Below, in pieces: positions 34,318-43,222 of a stretch of 64,000 bases of DNA. The number at the start of each line of letters is the position of its first letter. Position 1 is the first letter of the stretch. The notes below the pieces were generated by a model that had not been told where the DNA came from, made no database searches, and saw nothing but the letters and a program-made list of their open reading frames with translations. The DNA comes from Actinocrispum wychmicini (GTDB lineage: Bacteria; Actinomycetota; Actinomycetes; Mycobacteriales; Pseudonocardiaceae): positions 310,001 to 374,000 of the forward strand of contig NZ_SLWS01000009.1 in assembly GCF_004345645.1 (NCBI RefSeq), written 5' to 3'. Both the position numbers and the translations under genes were made by a program.

Positions 34318-35918
34318 CGAACCTCCTGCGGCAGCGCGGCCAGCACGTCGGCGACAGTGAGCCAGTCCGCGCCCAGGACCTTCGCGACCTGGGTGGCGAA
34401 GGCCGGCGAGCCGCCCAGAACCTCCACTGTGGACCCGTCGGAGACGATCTCCCCCTCGGCCATGACGATCACCCGGTCGGCGACCGTGGCCACGAACTCG
34501 ACGTCGTGGGTCGCCACCACGACCGCCTTCCCCTCGGCCGCGAGTCCCGCGATCATGGTGCGCAGCGCGGCTTTCGCCGTGTAGTCCAGACCGCGAGTGG
34601 GTTCGTCCAACAGCATCACCTGCGGCGCGGCCGACAGCTGGACCGCCAACACGAGCGCGAGGCGTTGGCCTTCCGACAGGTCGCGCGGATGTTTCTCCGG
34701 GTCGATGCCGGGCACGAGCCGGTCCAGCAGGCTTCGGCACAACCCGGGTTCGGCGCCGGACTCCCGGTCGGCCGCAGCGCACTCGTCGGCCACGGTCTCC
34801 AGGTACAGCAGGTCGCTCGCGGTCTGCGGAACGAGACCGACGAGTTTGCGTGCCTTGGCGCTGGACAGGTCTTTCGGGTCGGCGTCCTGGGTACGCACCG
34901 ATCCGCCCTGGCGCGGACCAGACCCCTGCAACGCCCACAACAGCGACGACTTGCCAGACCCGTTGCGGCCCATCATGGCCACGACCCTCCCGGCGTGCAG
35001 AGCCAGGTCGATGCCACGGACAGCGACCGTAGGGCCATAGCGGACCACGATCGACGAGCCGGTCAGCAACGCGACGCCGTCGGTGGCGGACGGCCGCGGA
35101 GCCGGCAGGGTGAGCCGATCGCGCAGCGGACCTGCCTGCCGACGGGCGTCACGCACCGACAGCGGCAGCGGATCCCAATGCGCGACGCGTCCCAAGTGGA
35201 CGATCGGAGGCGCGATCGGGGTGTCCTTGAGGATCTCCGCCGGCGGCCCGTCGAGCACGGTCGTGTCCCCGGGCAGGTACAGCATCCGGTCGGCGAACGG
35301 CACGACCCGTTCCATCCGGTGCTCGGCCATGATCACCGTCGTTCCGAGGTCCTGGACCAGCCGGGCCAGCGTGGCCAGCACGTCCTCGGCCGCGGTCGGG
35401 TCCAGCGCGGAGGTCGGCTCGTCCAGCACGAGCACCTTCGGGTGGGTGGTGAGGACCGAGCCGATCGCGACGCGTTGCTGCTGACCGCCGGACAGGCTGC
35501 GCAACGCCCGGCGCCGCAGGTCGGCGATGCCCAGCAGGTCCAGGGTCTCCTCGACGCGACGGCGCATGACCTGGGGCGGGACGCCGAGTTGCTCCATCCC
35601 GTACGCCAGTTCCTCCTCCACGGTGTCGGTGACGAACCCGGCGAGCGGGTCCTGCCCGACCATGCCCACCAGATGGGCGAACTCCCGGGGCGGCCGGGAA
35701 CTGGTGGCGATGCCGTCCACGGACACGACTCCGTCGAGGTGACCGCCGGTGAAGTGCGGGACGAGCCCGTTGAGCGTGCCGAGCAGGGTCGACTTCCCCG
35801 CGCCGGTGTGGCCGGTGAGCACCACCAGCTCGCCCTCGCCGATGGACAGCGTCACATCGGTCAACACGGGGTCGGGCTGGCCGTCGTAGTAGAAGGTGAC
35901 GTGGTCGAGCTCGATCAC
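34314..35918 (-). CDS. ECF transporter ATPase, fused EcfA-EcfA' double domain
   Basis: 534 residues from GTG 35918 with a strong GGAGGTG site; the longer open frame is a shadow of the T gene. Two ABC domains in tandem. Domain 1: Walker A GHTGAGKS, signature LSGGQQQRV, Walker B VLVLDEPTSALD. Domain 2: Walker A GRNGSGKS, variant signature LSEGQRLAL, Walker B VMLLDEPTRGLD. The fusion replaces the separate EcfA and EcfA' subunits of other bacteria. It is coupled by GTGA and ATGA overlaps to the T and S genes, so the three products should be made in balance. Confidence 0.9.
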   Translation of the reverse strand: MIELDHVTFYYDGQPDPVLTDVTLSIGEGELVVLTGHTGAGKSTLLGTLNGLVPHFTGGHLDGVVSVDGIATSSRPPREFAHLVGMVGQDPLAGFVTDTVEEELAYGMEQLGVPPQVMRRRVEETLDLLGIADLRRRALRSLSGGQQQRVAIGSVLTTHPKVLVLDEPTSALDPTAAEDVLATLARLVQDLGTTVIMAEHRMERVVPFADRMLYLPGDTTVLDGPPAEILKDTPIAPPIVHLGRVAHWDPLPLSVRDARRQAGPLRDRLTLPAPRPSATDGVALLTGSSIVVRYGPTVAVRGIDLALHAGRVVAMMGRNGSGKSSLLWALQGSGPRQGGSVRTQDADPKDLSSAKARKLVGLVPQTASDLLYLETVADECAAADRESGAEPGLCRSLLDRLVPGIDPEKHPRDLSEGQRLALVLAVQLSAAPQVMLLDEPTRGLDYTAKAALRTMIAGLAAEGKAVVVATHDVEFVATVADRVIVMAEGEIVSDGSTVEVLGGSPAFATQVAKVLGADWLTVADVLAALPQEVR

Positions 35919-37024
35919 GCGGGCACCTCCTCGGCGACATACGGCGGTTCCGGGGCTGGGGACAGGACCGACGGCAGCACGCCGACCAGCACACCACACA
36001 ACGGCACCCAGGACAGCAACGGCCACGACAGTGTGATCAGCGACGGGTTCAGGTTGGTGGGGTCGACGCTGGACGTCGCGAACATCACCACGGCGACCCC
36101 GACACCGCTGAGAGCCACGACGATCTCGGCCAGGCGCCACCGGTCGGGCCGGTAGCGGGAGCGATGCACCCGCTTGCCCGCGAGCCGGAACCCGACCAAC
36201 GCGATCGCGAGTCCGGTGAACAGCACTGGCCCCGCCAGAAAACGAGGAGTGGAACCGTCGAGCGTGGCGTAGACACCCACGCACACCCCGATCAGCCCGA
36301 CGATCATCAGCGCCCCGGTGACCAACCGGGTTCGGGCTTGGACCAACCCGGCGCGGCCGTATCCACGGGAATCCATCGAGGCGGCCAGCCGCAGCGACCG
36401 GTCCAGCGCGTCCTCCAACACCGGGATGATGATCGCGCGCAGCGCGCGGAACTTCTTGCCGCTGCTGCCACCGCGCAGTTTGCGCGCACGCCGAACGCGC
36501 AACGCGCTTTCCGCCAGCTGAGGGAACACCGACAAGGCGACGATCACGGCCGTGCCGATCTCGTACAGCGCCGGCGGCAACGACTTGAGCAGACGTTTCG
36601 GGTTGGCCAACGCGTTGGCCGCGCCCAGGCAGATCACCATCGCGGCCAGGCGGAGCCCGTCGTACAGCCCGCCAAGCAACGACTCCGCCGACACGTCACC
36701 CAGCAGGCGGATCCCGGCGGCCCACGCGGGCAACGGGATCTCCGGCAGCCGCAGGATGATCGTCGTGCCCTCGGCTCCGCCGAAGATCACCCGGAAGAAC
36801 ACCCGGAGGACAATGATCATCACGCCGAGGTACAGGTACAGCCGGAACGCCATCGCCCATGGGGCTTCCGAACGCCGGGCGACCACCACGTAACACGCGA
36901 CCGCGACGATCGTGAGCAGCAGCCACGGGTTGGTGGTGCGGCTCGCCGCGACCGCCAGGCCGAGCGCCCACATCCACCACGCGGCCGGATGCAGGTCCCG
37001 GGGCAGGAAGTACCTGGTGAACAA
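35915..37024 (-). CDS. ECF transporter T component (CbiQ/EcfT family)
   Basis: 369 residues, probably from TTG 37024 with GGGAG about 10 nt upstream. Multiple membrane helices flank the EcfT coupling region, with the hallmark Ala-Arg-Gly motif in LAASMDSRGYGRAG and a basic coupling helix upstream (RVRRARKLRG). It is longer than the usual ~260-residue EcfT because of additional C-terminal membrane segments (~250-360). It connects the double ATPase to the S component. It starts 5 nt after the upstream surface-protein gene. Confidence 0.87.
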   Translation of the reverse strand: MFTRYFLPRDLHPAAWWMWALGLAVAASRTTNPWLLLTIVAVACYVVVARRSEAPWAMAFRLYLYLGVMIIVLRVFFRVIFGGAEGTTIILRLPEIPLPAWAAGIRLLGDVSAESLLGGLYDGLRLAAMVICLGAANALANPKRLLKSLPPALYEIGTAVIVALSVFPQLAESALRVRRARKLRGGSSGKKFRALRAIIIPVLEDALDRSLRLAASMDSRGYGRAGLVQARTRLVTGALMIVGLIGVCVGVYATLDGSTPRFLAGPVLFTGLAIALVGFRLAGKRVHRSRYRPDRWRLAEIVVALSGVGVAVVMFATSSVDPTNLNPSLITLSWPLLSWVPLCGVLVGVLPSVLSPAPEPPYVAEEVPA

Positions 37025-37028
37025 GGTT

Positions 37029-38030
37029 CTAGGACTCCCGCGTCCGCTTGCGGCGCCTGGCGGTCAGCCACGTCGCCGCGATCAGGATCACGACCGCGCC
37101 GCCCGCCACCCAGGGGGCGTAGTCGCTGGCCCCGGACTGGTCCTTGATCTCCTTGTTGACGTCGCCGAGGCTCTCGCCGCCGGTGAAGGCCACGTTGCGG
37201 GCCGGGTCGTCGGCGACCGCGCTGGGCCTTGGTTTCGGCGGCGGCAACGCACCCGTCCCACCGCCGGTCGCGGGGTCGCCTCCCCCGGGCTGCGTCGACG
37301 TGCCTGGGGATGTGCCGCCGCCCGTCCCCGGGCCGGCTGCCCCGCCTGGGCCCGCTCCCCCGCTGGGCTTGCCAGGGGTCGGGGAGCCTGTGCCTGGGTT
37401 CGGGCCGGGCAGTGGCTGGGGTTGCTGCCTCTCGTTCGGGTCGTTGGAGGTCGGTGCCGGTTCGTCTGGCGTGGTGCATGCTTCGCCTGCCGTTCCCGGG
37501 CGCACGGCGGCGATCCGCGGTTTCGGGTTGCTGTCGGCCGTGGCGTTGAGGGAGAACGACCAGCCTTCGAACCCGCCGGGCGCGAAGTCGCGGTTTTTCA
37601 CACCCCACTGGCTGTACGCCCACGGACAGTTATTACCCGCGTGCCAATAAGACCAGTACGCGGCCGCGGGCGGCGTGTCGACGCACGCTTCCCGGTAGCC
37701 TTCCTTGCCCGTGACAGGCAGTTTCTCCACCGCGGACGGCCGGTTCTCGACCCGGCAGATGAACGCCTCGCCCCAGCGTTGCACACCGGCGATCTGGAAA
37801 CCCGCACCCTTCAACGCGTCCAGGCCCGTGCCACGGGTGCCTTGCGGGTTGCAGCGCACGACGGTCGTGCCGCCCAGCTGCTGGAAGTCGACGACGACCG
37901 TGACCCCGGTGCCGTCCGTGCAGAAGCCTGGGTGGCCCTTGGACTGGTCGACCGCCCACGCGGGCGCCGGCCCGGCAGCGAGGACGAGAACCGCTGCCAG
38001 GCCGGCGAGTTTGCGTGTCGTTCGTTTCAT
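37029..38030 (-). CDS. Membrane-anchored DUF4430-like surface protein in the B12 operon
   Basis: 333 residues. Signal peptide ~1-26 (ending PAWA), then a ~150-residue domain with VTVVVDFQQLGG, TGLDALKGAGFQIAG, FICRVENRP, YWSYWHAG and GGFEGWSFS. That pattern resembles DUF4430, the beta domain of transcobalamin/intrinsic factor, and what I know as the SCO2322 family of streptomycetes. A Pro/Gly/Thr-rich cell-wall-spanning linker (~190-290) leads to a C-terminal helix (APWVAGGAVVILIAATWLTA) with a basic RRRKR tail, so the domain is displayed outside. It is a paralogue of the preceding gene. A role in capturing corrinoid for the adjacent ECF transporter is inferred from context. Confidence 0.75.
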   Translation of the reverse strand: MKRTTRKLAGLAAVLVLAAGPAPAWAVDQSKGHPGFCTDGTGVTVVVDFQQLGGTTVVRCNPQGTRGTGLDALKGAGFQIAGVQRWGEAFICRVENRPSAVEKLPVTGKEGYREACVDTPPAAAYWSYWHAGNNCPWAYSQWGVKNRDFAPGGFEGWSFSLNATADSNPKPRIAAVRPGTAGEACTTPDEPAPTSNDPNERQQPQPLPGPNPGTGSPTPGKPSGGAGPGGAAGPGTGGGTSPGTSTQPGGGDPATGGGTGALPPPKPRPSAVADDPARNVAFTGGESLGDVNKEIKDQSGASDYAPWVAGGAVVILIAATWLTARRRKRTRES

Positions 38031-38878
38031 TGCACCGTCAGTGTCGCTGTCGAGTACACCGTTCCGCCCGCCCCTGTCGCGCTGACGGTGTACGTGTACG
38101 TGCCCTTGGCGGTCGGGGTGATCGTCCGCGTCCCGCCCGGCACGGCCAACGACCCCGACCAGCTGCCGCCGCCGGACGCCGGGGACACCGACGCCGCCGT
38201 GACCGCGGTGGCGTGGGTCGAGGTCCAGGTCAGCGTGGTGCTCTGGCCCAAGGTGATCTTGCGGTCCAGGTCGTCGACGGACAGGCCGACCGTCGGGTTG
38301 TTCGGGTTCACCGCCGGGTTGGTCGGCGTCACCCGCGGTGCCGGGTTGGTCGACGCGGTCTTGTTGAGCGAGAACGACCAGCCCTCGAACCCGCCCGGGA
38401 CCACGTTACGGTTCAACGCGCCGAAACTGCTGTACGTCCACGTGCTGCCCGAACCGTCGGCGTGCCAGTACGCCCAGTAGGCGTCGCCGGGCGGCGTGTT
38501 GACGCACGCCTCGTGGTAGGTGGGGCTGGCCGTGCGCGGAATGGCCTCGGTCGACGACGGCCTGTTCTCCAGCCGGCAGATGAAGCCCAGTCCCCACCTG
38601 GCCGTGCCGGTCACCGCGATTCCGGCGTCCTGCAACGCCTTCACACCCGTCCGGTCGGTGCCGGGGTTGGCGTTGGGCGAGCAGCGGGTGATCGTCGGCG
38701 CGGCGGTACCGCCGTTGCCGTCCAGTTCCTGGAAGTCGATCACCACGGTGACGCCGGTCAACGCGTCGGCTCCGGTGCAGATCCCGTTGTAGCCCTTGGT
38801 CGGATCGACCGCGTTCGCCGGTGTGGCCGTGGCTATCACTGCCCCGGTCAGCAACGCCAGCGTCAACAACTTTCTCAT
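38027..38878 (-). CDS. Secreted DUF4430-like protein in the B12 operon
   Basis: 283 residues from ATG 38878 (AGGGGG upstream); start and stop both overlap neighbours by ATGA. Signal peptide ~1-23 (ATPANA), then a domain paralogous to that of the next gene: VTVVIDFQELDGN, TGVKALQDAGIAVTG, FICRLENRPSS, YWAYWHADGSG, GGFEGWSFS. The C-terminal ~90 residues (LDRKITLGQSTTLTWTSTHA ... GGTVYSTATLTVQ) look like an Ig-like beta-sandwich. No membrane anchor, so it may be secreted or held by partners. It probably forms the beta half of a corrinoid-binding surface complex (inference). Confidence 0.72.
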   Translation of the reverse strand: MRKLLTLALLTGAVIATATPANAVDPTKGYNGICTGADALTGVTVVIDFQELDGNGGTAAPTITRCSPNANPGTDRTGVKALQDAGIAVTGTARWGLGFICRLENRPSSTEAIPRTASPTYHEACVNTPPGDAYWAYWHADGSGSTWTYSSFGALNRNVVPGGFEGWSFSLNKTASTNPAPRVTPTNPAVNPNNPTVGLSVDDLDRKITLGQSTTLTWTSTHATAVTAASVSPASGGGSWSGSLAVPGGTRTITPTAKGTYTYTVSATGAGGTVYSTATLTVQ

Positions 38879-41346
38879 CGGGCAACCCCCTTGGTTCGTT
38901 TCCTGAGACCCAGCACCACGCGCCCGCCAACCGCGACCGCGGCGGCGAGCACGAAACCCAGAGCGATCCAGCTCAACGTCGGCGCGGACGGAACGCTGGC
39001 CTGCGCGACCGGCCGCGGATCGTCGCCGGACCTGGTCAGTGGCAACCGGACCGCCGCAACCACCGGCGAACCGGGGCTCTGCGTCCACGACCTGCCGGCG
39101 ACACCGGGCGCGACCGCGATGCTGGTGGCCAGGTCGCTGCCCGCCCCTTCGGTCTTCGCCATCCCGCCGTCCGCCAACAGCAACGCGCCGACCGCACGTA
39201 CGGTCTCGCTCACGTCCAATCCCACCGAGGCCCGCGCGGCGGTCATTCTGGCGGCCAGTACGGGGTCGTCTACTGTGGACTGAAGTGCGCCGGCCGCGGT
39301 CTCCAACGCGGTGGCGTGCTTCTTCGTCCACTCGTCAGGACGGCCACTGTTCAACGCCTCGACGGCGATGGCTGTCGCGGCGAGATCGCCCGTGTCGCAA
39401 TCCTTCTTGGTGAGGTCGCTGGGGAACGTGCCGTCCTTGCACTGGCGGGCGATCAACACGTCAGGGTCGGCCCCGGTGGCCAGGATCGCCCACGCCTGGT
39501 GCTGGACGGACCGGCTGGTGTCGGCGAACCCGCCCGTGTCGACGAACTCACCGCTGTCGGTGCGCAATCTGGCCAGGTCGTTGGCCAATTGGCCAATGAC
39601 GTCGTCTGGTCCGGGTGGTTGAAACCGCGCGATGATCAGCAGCTTGGCCAACGGTTCCGCGTACGCGGCGTCCGCTTGTTCGTACGGGACGCCGTGGGCG
39701 TACGCCTTGACCGACTCCGGTGTCAGCAGGAACTTCGACACGCGGTCGACGGCCTCCGGCTGCTCGCCGAGCGTGCGCAGCGCGAGCAACAGGTCAGCCG
39801 TGGCGTCGTAGTCGACGAACGTCCTGCCGTCCTGGGTGACCTCCACGTGGTCACCGTTGACCAGCTTGCCCGCCAGGTAGCCGCCCAGTGCCGTGGCCGG
39901 AGCGGGCGGCCCGGGAACGGGCGGAGTGGCCGCCACGGACGGCTCGTCCGGCGGGCTGGTCGACGGGGTGACGACGGTGCCGCCTCGGCGGGTTGCCGGC
40001 GGCGGGCGGGTGCCGGTGCCGGCGGCAGGTGGGTTGGCCGGCGGCGGTGAGCCCGTGGGCTCGTGGCTGGGTTCCGGCGACGGCGATCCCCCGGTCGGTG
40101 TCTGCGACGGCGTGGGCGTCTGCGAAGTCGGCTCGTCGGGGGGCACGCGGCCTTGGGCGAGGTCGTAGAAGCCGACCTGGGACAGCCCGAGCGACGCCTG
40201 CGCGCCCGCCCGGATCCACGTGTCCAGCCCGGTCACGCCGGTGGTGCGGGCCGAGTGGTACTGCTCCGGCGTATAGGCGATCGCGCCGATGTCGTTGGTC
40301 AGCGCGTTGCCGGCGTCAGCGTCCGACGCCTGGGACGCCTTGAGGTACGCGGTTCCCTTGCGCACAGCGTCGTCCGCGCCGCCCGCTTCGGCGAGCGCCT
40401 GGACGATCAAGCCGGTGCTGTTGGTGTTGGGGGCGTCCGTGGTGACGCCGCCATGCCAGCCACCGCCCGCCGGCTGGTGCGCCTTCAGCCACGCGACCGT
40501 CTTGTCGATGGGAGCGTCGAGGTTCGCCGCACCGGCTTTGCGGGCGGCGAGCAGTGCCGACAACGCCATGCCCGTGGCGTCGCCGTCCGGGCCGGACTGG
40601 TCGAACGGCTTGCCTTCGTCGCATGTGGACACTTTGTACCCGTCGGGGGTGACGTGGTCGCCCGTCTCGGTGGTCTTGACGTGGCCGAAGAAGATCCGGA
40701 AGTACCCCTCGGAACACTGCTGGGTCAGCAGCTTGTCGATGGCCAGCTGGTCGTTCTCGCCCACCGCGGCCAACCCGATCACACCGAGCGCCTGGCCGAA
40801 CATGTTGGCGTTGTTGCTCACAATGTCGGCCATCTCGGGCTTCTTGGCGTAGTCGCTGACGCGGCCCTTGTCCGGGCCGGACCGCATGATCGCGCCCTGG
40901 GTCTCGGCGACCATGTCGTGACCGCCGAACGTACGCGGGTCCCGGCCGGCCATCTCGGCGGCGACGAGGACCTTCGCGGTGGCGCCGCCGACGATGATGG
41001 CGTCGTAGCCCTGGCCGGGCAGCAGGCCGTCCCACGTGTAGTAGTCGGTGGCGTGGGCGTCCATGTACTTCACGATCGGCGCGGCCAGCTTGCCGTCACC
41101 CGAGGCGTACATCGCGAACAGGGTGTCGATCATCAGGCCGTGGTCGGGCAGGTCGCCGCCGTTGGGATTGTTCAGGGTGCCGTCCGGGGCCAGCTGCTTG
41201 GCCAGCCACCGGGAGTTGGCTTTGGCGGCGGCCCGTTCAGCGGACGCCCAGGCGGTGCCGGTCTGGACAGTGACGGCGACGCCTGCCACGAGAACCGACA
41301 ACGCGGCCGCCAACGCGGCGCCACGCCTGCGTAATGATGATTCCAC
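38875..41346 (-). CDS. Membrane-anchored protein with two alpha/alpha-barrel (prenyltransferase-like) domains
   Basis: 823 residues from GTG 41346, chosen because AAGGA lies 8 nt upstream and a clean signal peptide follows; an ATG at 41379 is also open. After the signal (ending TAWA) comes an alpha/alpha-toroid domain (~40-395; GYFRIFFGHV, ANLDAPIDKTVAWLKAHQPA, GGWHGG), a long Pro/Ser/Thr linker (~395-500), a second toroid (~500-770), and a C-terminal helix LSWIALGFVLAAAVAVGGR with a basic tail. These toroids belong to the prenyltransferase/squalene-oxidase-repeat superfamily but lack obvious catalytic DxDD or DCTAE motifs. The same fold forms the alpha domain of intrinsic factor and transcobalamin, and the gene follows a cobalamin riboswitch, so corrinoid capture is the best guess. 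Confidence 0.75.
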   Translation of the reverse strand: MESSLRRRGAALAAALSVLVAGVAVTVQTGTAWASAERAAAKANSRWLAKQLAPDGTLNNPNGGDLPDHGLMIDTLFAMYASGDGKLAAPIVKYMDAHATDYYTWDGLLPGQGYDAIIVGGATAKVLVAAEMAGRDPRTFGGHDMVAETQGAIMRSGPDKGRVSDYAKKPEMADIVSNNANMFGQALGVIGLAAVGENDQLAIDKLLTQQCSEGYFRIFFGHVKTTETGDHVTPDGYKVSTCDEGKPFDQSGPDGDATGMALSALLAARKAGAANLDAPIDKTVAWLKAHQPAGGGWHGGVTTDAPNTNSTGLIVQALAEAGGADDAVRKGTAYLKASQASDADAGNALTNDIGAIAYTPEQYHSARTTGVTGLDTWIRAGAQASLGLSQVGFYDLAQGRVPPDEPTSQTPTPSQTPTGGSPSPEPSHEPTGSPPPANPPAAGTGTRPPPATRRGGTVVTPSTSPPDEPSVAATPPVPGPPAPATALGGYLAGKLVNGDHVEVTQDGRTFVDYDATADLLLALRTLGEQPEAVDRVSKFLLTPESVKAYAHGVPYEQADAAYAEPLAKLLIIARFQPPGPDDVIGQLANDLARLRTDSGEFVDTGGFADTSRSVQHQAWAILATGADPDVLIARQCKDGTFPSDLTKKDCDTGDLAATAIAVEALNSGRPDEWTKKHATALETAAGALQSTVDDPVLAARMTAARASVGLDVSETVRAVGALLLADGGMAKTEGAGSDLATSIAVAPGVAGRSWTQSPGSPVVAAVRLPLTRSGDDPRPVAQASVPSAPTLSWIALGFVLAAAVAVGGRVVLGLRKRTKGVAR

Positions 41347-41431
41347 GGTCTCGTCCTTCGTCCGGGGCGAGACCGACATGTTTCGTCGAAGTCACCCCTG
41401 CTTTCGCGGCAGCGGCCTGACATCCACCCGC

Positions 41432-41512
41432 CCAGGTGGTATCCCGACTTGTCACCGAAGTGACCCACGGTTGCGCGACAGTGCCGGACTTCGACCGGCT
41501 TCCCCACCACGG
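41432..41512 (-). ncRNA. Cobalamin riboswitch (short form) upstream of the B12 surface-protein/ECF operon
   Basis: On the minus strand: GGTGGGGAAGCCGG, AAGTCCGGCACTGTCGCGCA, a TCACTTCGGTGA hairpin and B12 box AAGTCGGGATACCACC, with GGTGG/CCACC closing P1. The peripheral CACTG/GGGAAG arm seen in the metE copy is absent. Downstream, 41350-41431 holds AAAGCAGGGGTGACTTCG and the AAGGA ribosome-binding site, so control of translation is likely. It should shut down the whole transporter operon when B12 is abundant. Confidence 0.83.
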
Positions 41513-41591
41513 ACGGACATTGTTGAGTTGTTCCCGTTCAAACCAGCCGACCATAACATTCCGCCGGCGGTGTGCGGCACCTGCGCACGTG

Positions 41592-41619
41592 TGACGTGAC
41601 AGGTGCCGCTGTCACGTCA
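41592..41619 (-). terminator. 10-bp perfect inverted repeat at the end of the single-barrel gene
   Basis: TGACGTGACA (41592-41601) and TGTCACGTCA (41610-41619) are exact complements with an 8-nt loop. The right arm includes the stop codon of the 349-residue gene. It separates that gene from the next riboswitch-controlled operon and is the obvious terminator. Confidence 0.6.
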
Positions 41620-42666
41620 GGCCGCCCGGCAGGCCAGCTCGGGCGCCCCGGGCCGCGATCCGGCCGCCGAGAGCTGCGCCAGGCTCGGCCCGCCAAGGCC
41701 CAGGATCGCCTGCGCGGTGGCACGGACCACAGTCGCCGGGTTCACGCCGGAACTGTCGTAGGCGATCGCGCCGCGGTCGGCCGGCTGACCGGCGCAGCCC
41801 ACCTGCACGCTCACGATGAACCGCTTCGCCTTTACGGCGGCCAGCAGCCGCCCGCCCGCCTTCAGTGCCTGGCCAGCGAGGCCGGTCGTGTTGGTGTTCG
41901 GCGCAGTTGCGGCGTCCCCGGAGCCCACCGAGATTCCGCCGTTGGCCTGCTGCTTGCTCACCAGCCAGGCCAGGCCCTCGTTCGCGTCGGTGGTCCGGCC
42001 GACCGCCAGCAGGGCCTGCACGACCATCGCCGTGGAGTCCGTGTCGCTCACGCACGTCGACGCCCCGAAGAACAACGGGAACCCACCGTCCGGGCACTGG
42101 GTGCCCACGGCGAAGTCCACCGCGGACACGGGCACCCCACCGGGTGTCCGCTTCAACGCGATGATGGCCAGGGACTGGCTGAAGGCGTTGCTGAAGTCGC
42201 CGAACTGCGAACGATCCGAGAACCGGCCGGCCGGCGTGAGCAGCCCGCGCAGCCGCGTCGGCAGGTCCACACCCCCGAAGCTCGCCGGGTTCACCCCGCG
42301 CACCTCAGCGGCCAAGGTGGCCTTCGCGGTGGCACCCGCGTACGCCTCGGTCCCGCCGTCACCGATATAGCCGCTGAGGATTTCCGGTTTGGCCAGCCAC
42401 GCGATCGCCTTGCCGCCGTTGGTGCCCGACACCCCGGCCGACGCGAAGGCGAGGATCGCGTCGATGGTCAGACCCTGGTCGGGAAACTTGGTCCCGTTGA
42501 AGTCCACTTCGAATCGTTCGCCGTCGACCAGTTGGCGGGCCAGCCAGCCGGCCGCGGCGTCGGCCCGGTCGACGGTCCGCCCGCCGTCCGCGACCGCGGC
42601 ACCGGGAACGGCGACCGCCATAGTTGTGACACACAGCAACGCGACCGCAAGGGAACGCAATCTCAT
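41617..42666 (-). CDS. Secreted single alpha/alpha-barrel protein, B12-riboswitch controlled
   Basis: 349 residues from ATG 42666; a GTG at 42693 is an alternative. Signal peptide ~1-26 (PGAAVA). One alpha/alpha-toroid domain covers the rest, with repeats such as ADAAAGWLARQLVDG, DEGLAWLVSKQQANGGISVG-like segments and TNTTGLAGQALKAGG. It is similar in pattern to both barrels of the 823-residue protein but has no linker or membrane helix, so it is probably released or wall-associated. No prenyltransferase catalytic motif is obvious. Its own cobalamin riboswitch upstream suggests a soluble corrinoid scavenger (inference). Confidence 0.74.
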   Translation of the reverse strand: MRLRSLAVALLCVTTMAVAVPGAAVADGGRTVDRADAAAGWLARQLVDGERFEVDFNGTKFPDQGLTIDAILAFASAGVSGTNGGKAIAWLAKPEILSGYIGDGGTEAYAGATAKATLAAEVRGVNPASFGGVDLPTRLRGLLTPAGRFSDRSQFGDFSNAFSQSLAIIALKRTPGGVPVSAVDFAVGTQCPDGGFPLFFGASTCVSDTDSTAMVVQALLAVGRTTDANEGLAWLVSKQQANGGISVGSGDAATAPNTNTTGLAGQALKAGGRLLAAVKAKRFIVSVQVGCAGQPADRGAIAYDSSGVNPATVVRATAQAILGLGGPSLAQLSAAGSRPGAPELACRAA

Positions 42667-42762
42667 GCCAGAACGAGCCTTTCTCGGGCTCACGGCACGG
42701 CAGCCCGGGCGCTGGCCCGAGCACGTCCGGCCCGCGAACCACGACGGGAGGGATCGATCGCA

Positions 42763-42853
42763 CCCGGTCGCGGGAAGTCGGACTCGCCACCGTGGGGTGG
42801 CTCACCGTTGCGGGTCAGTGCCGGACTCTCACCGGACTTTCCCCACCGCCGGG
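42763..42853 (-). ncRNA. Cobalamin riboswitch (short form) upstream of the single-barrel gene
   Basis: On the minus strand: GGTGGGGAAAGTCCGGTGAG, AGTCCGGCACTGACCCGCAA, CGGTGAGCCACC and GAGTCCGACTTCCC as a B12-box-like element, closed by CCCGG/CCGGG. It has the compact form of the 41.4-kb copy. Between it and the start codon is a strong GC hairpin (CGGGCCAGCGCCCGGG, near 42703-42720) that may be the expression platform. Confidence 0.82.
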
Positions 42854-42928
42854 CGTGTTCAGTTGTCGCGCCAGTCTCGGCGCCGGCCGATCGTACGTCA
42901 ATACGTCCAACAGCGTGGCGCATCGCAC

Positions 42929-42956
42929 AATTTCACCAAAGAAATTCGGCGAAATT
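42929..42956. promoter_or_regulatory. AATTTC/GAAATT repeat cluster in the divergent intergenic region
   Basis: AATTTC at 42929-42934 is followed by GAAATT at 42941-42946 and again at 42951-42956, giving two overlapping inverted pairs in an AT-rich patch of an otherwise GC-rich stretch. It lies between the riboswitch promoter (leftward) and the nitrosuccinate cassette (rightward). Possible operator or promoter region. The remainder of 42854-43222 shows no gene. Confidence 0.35.
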
Positions 42957-43222
42957 AGCGGCGAGCCGGGTTTCGGCGAACACATCGGCCATCTGGTCGA
43001 GCGCGTTCATTCCCGTCGGTGGAATGCCTTGGTCGCATGCGGAATCCGCTGTGCCGCATGAGTTCCACTGAGTGAACACCTCCGATCCGGGGGTTGTGCG
43101 GCCCGGCCGGAGCGGCGCTACCATTCGCGCCAGGCGCGCAATCAGTTACGTACGAGGGTGAAATCGGCCTCCAGTCTGCAGCTGCGCCCTGACTCCCGTA
43201 CGCCACAGCGATGGGAGCGACC

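Noticed and set aside
38875-41346. True terpene cyclase or prenyltransferase activity for the toroid protein
   Set aside because: No DxDD, QW-repeat or catalytic Zn-site motif was visible. Signal peptide, cell-wall linker, membrane anchor and riboswitch control point elsewhere.
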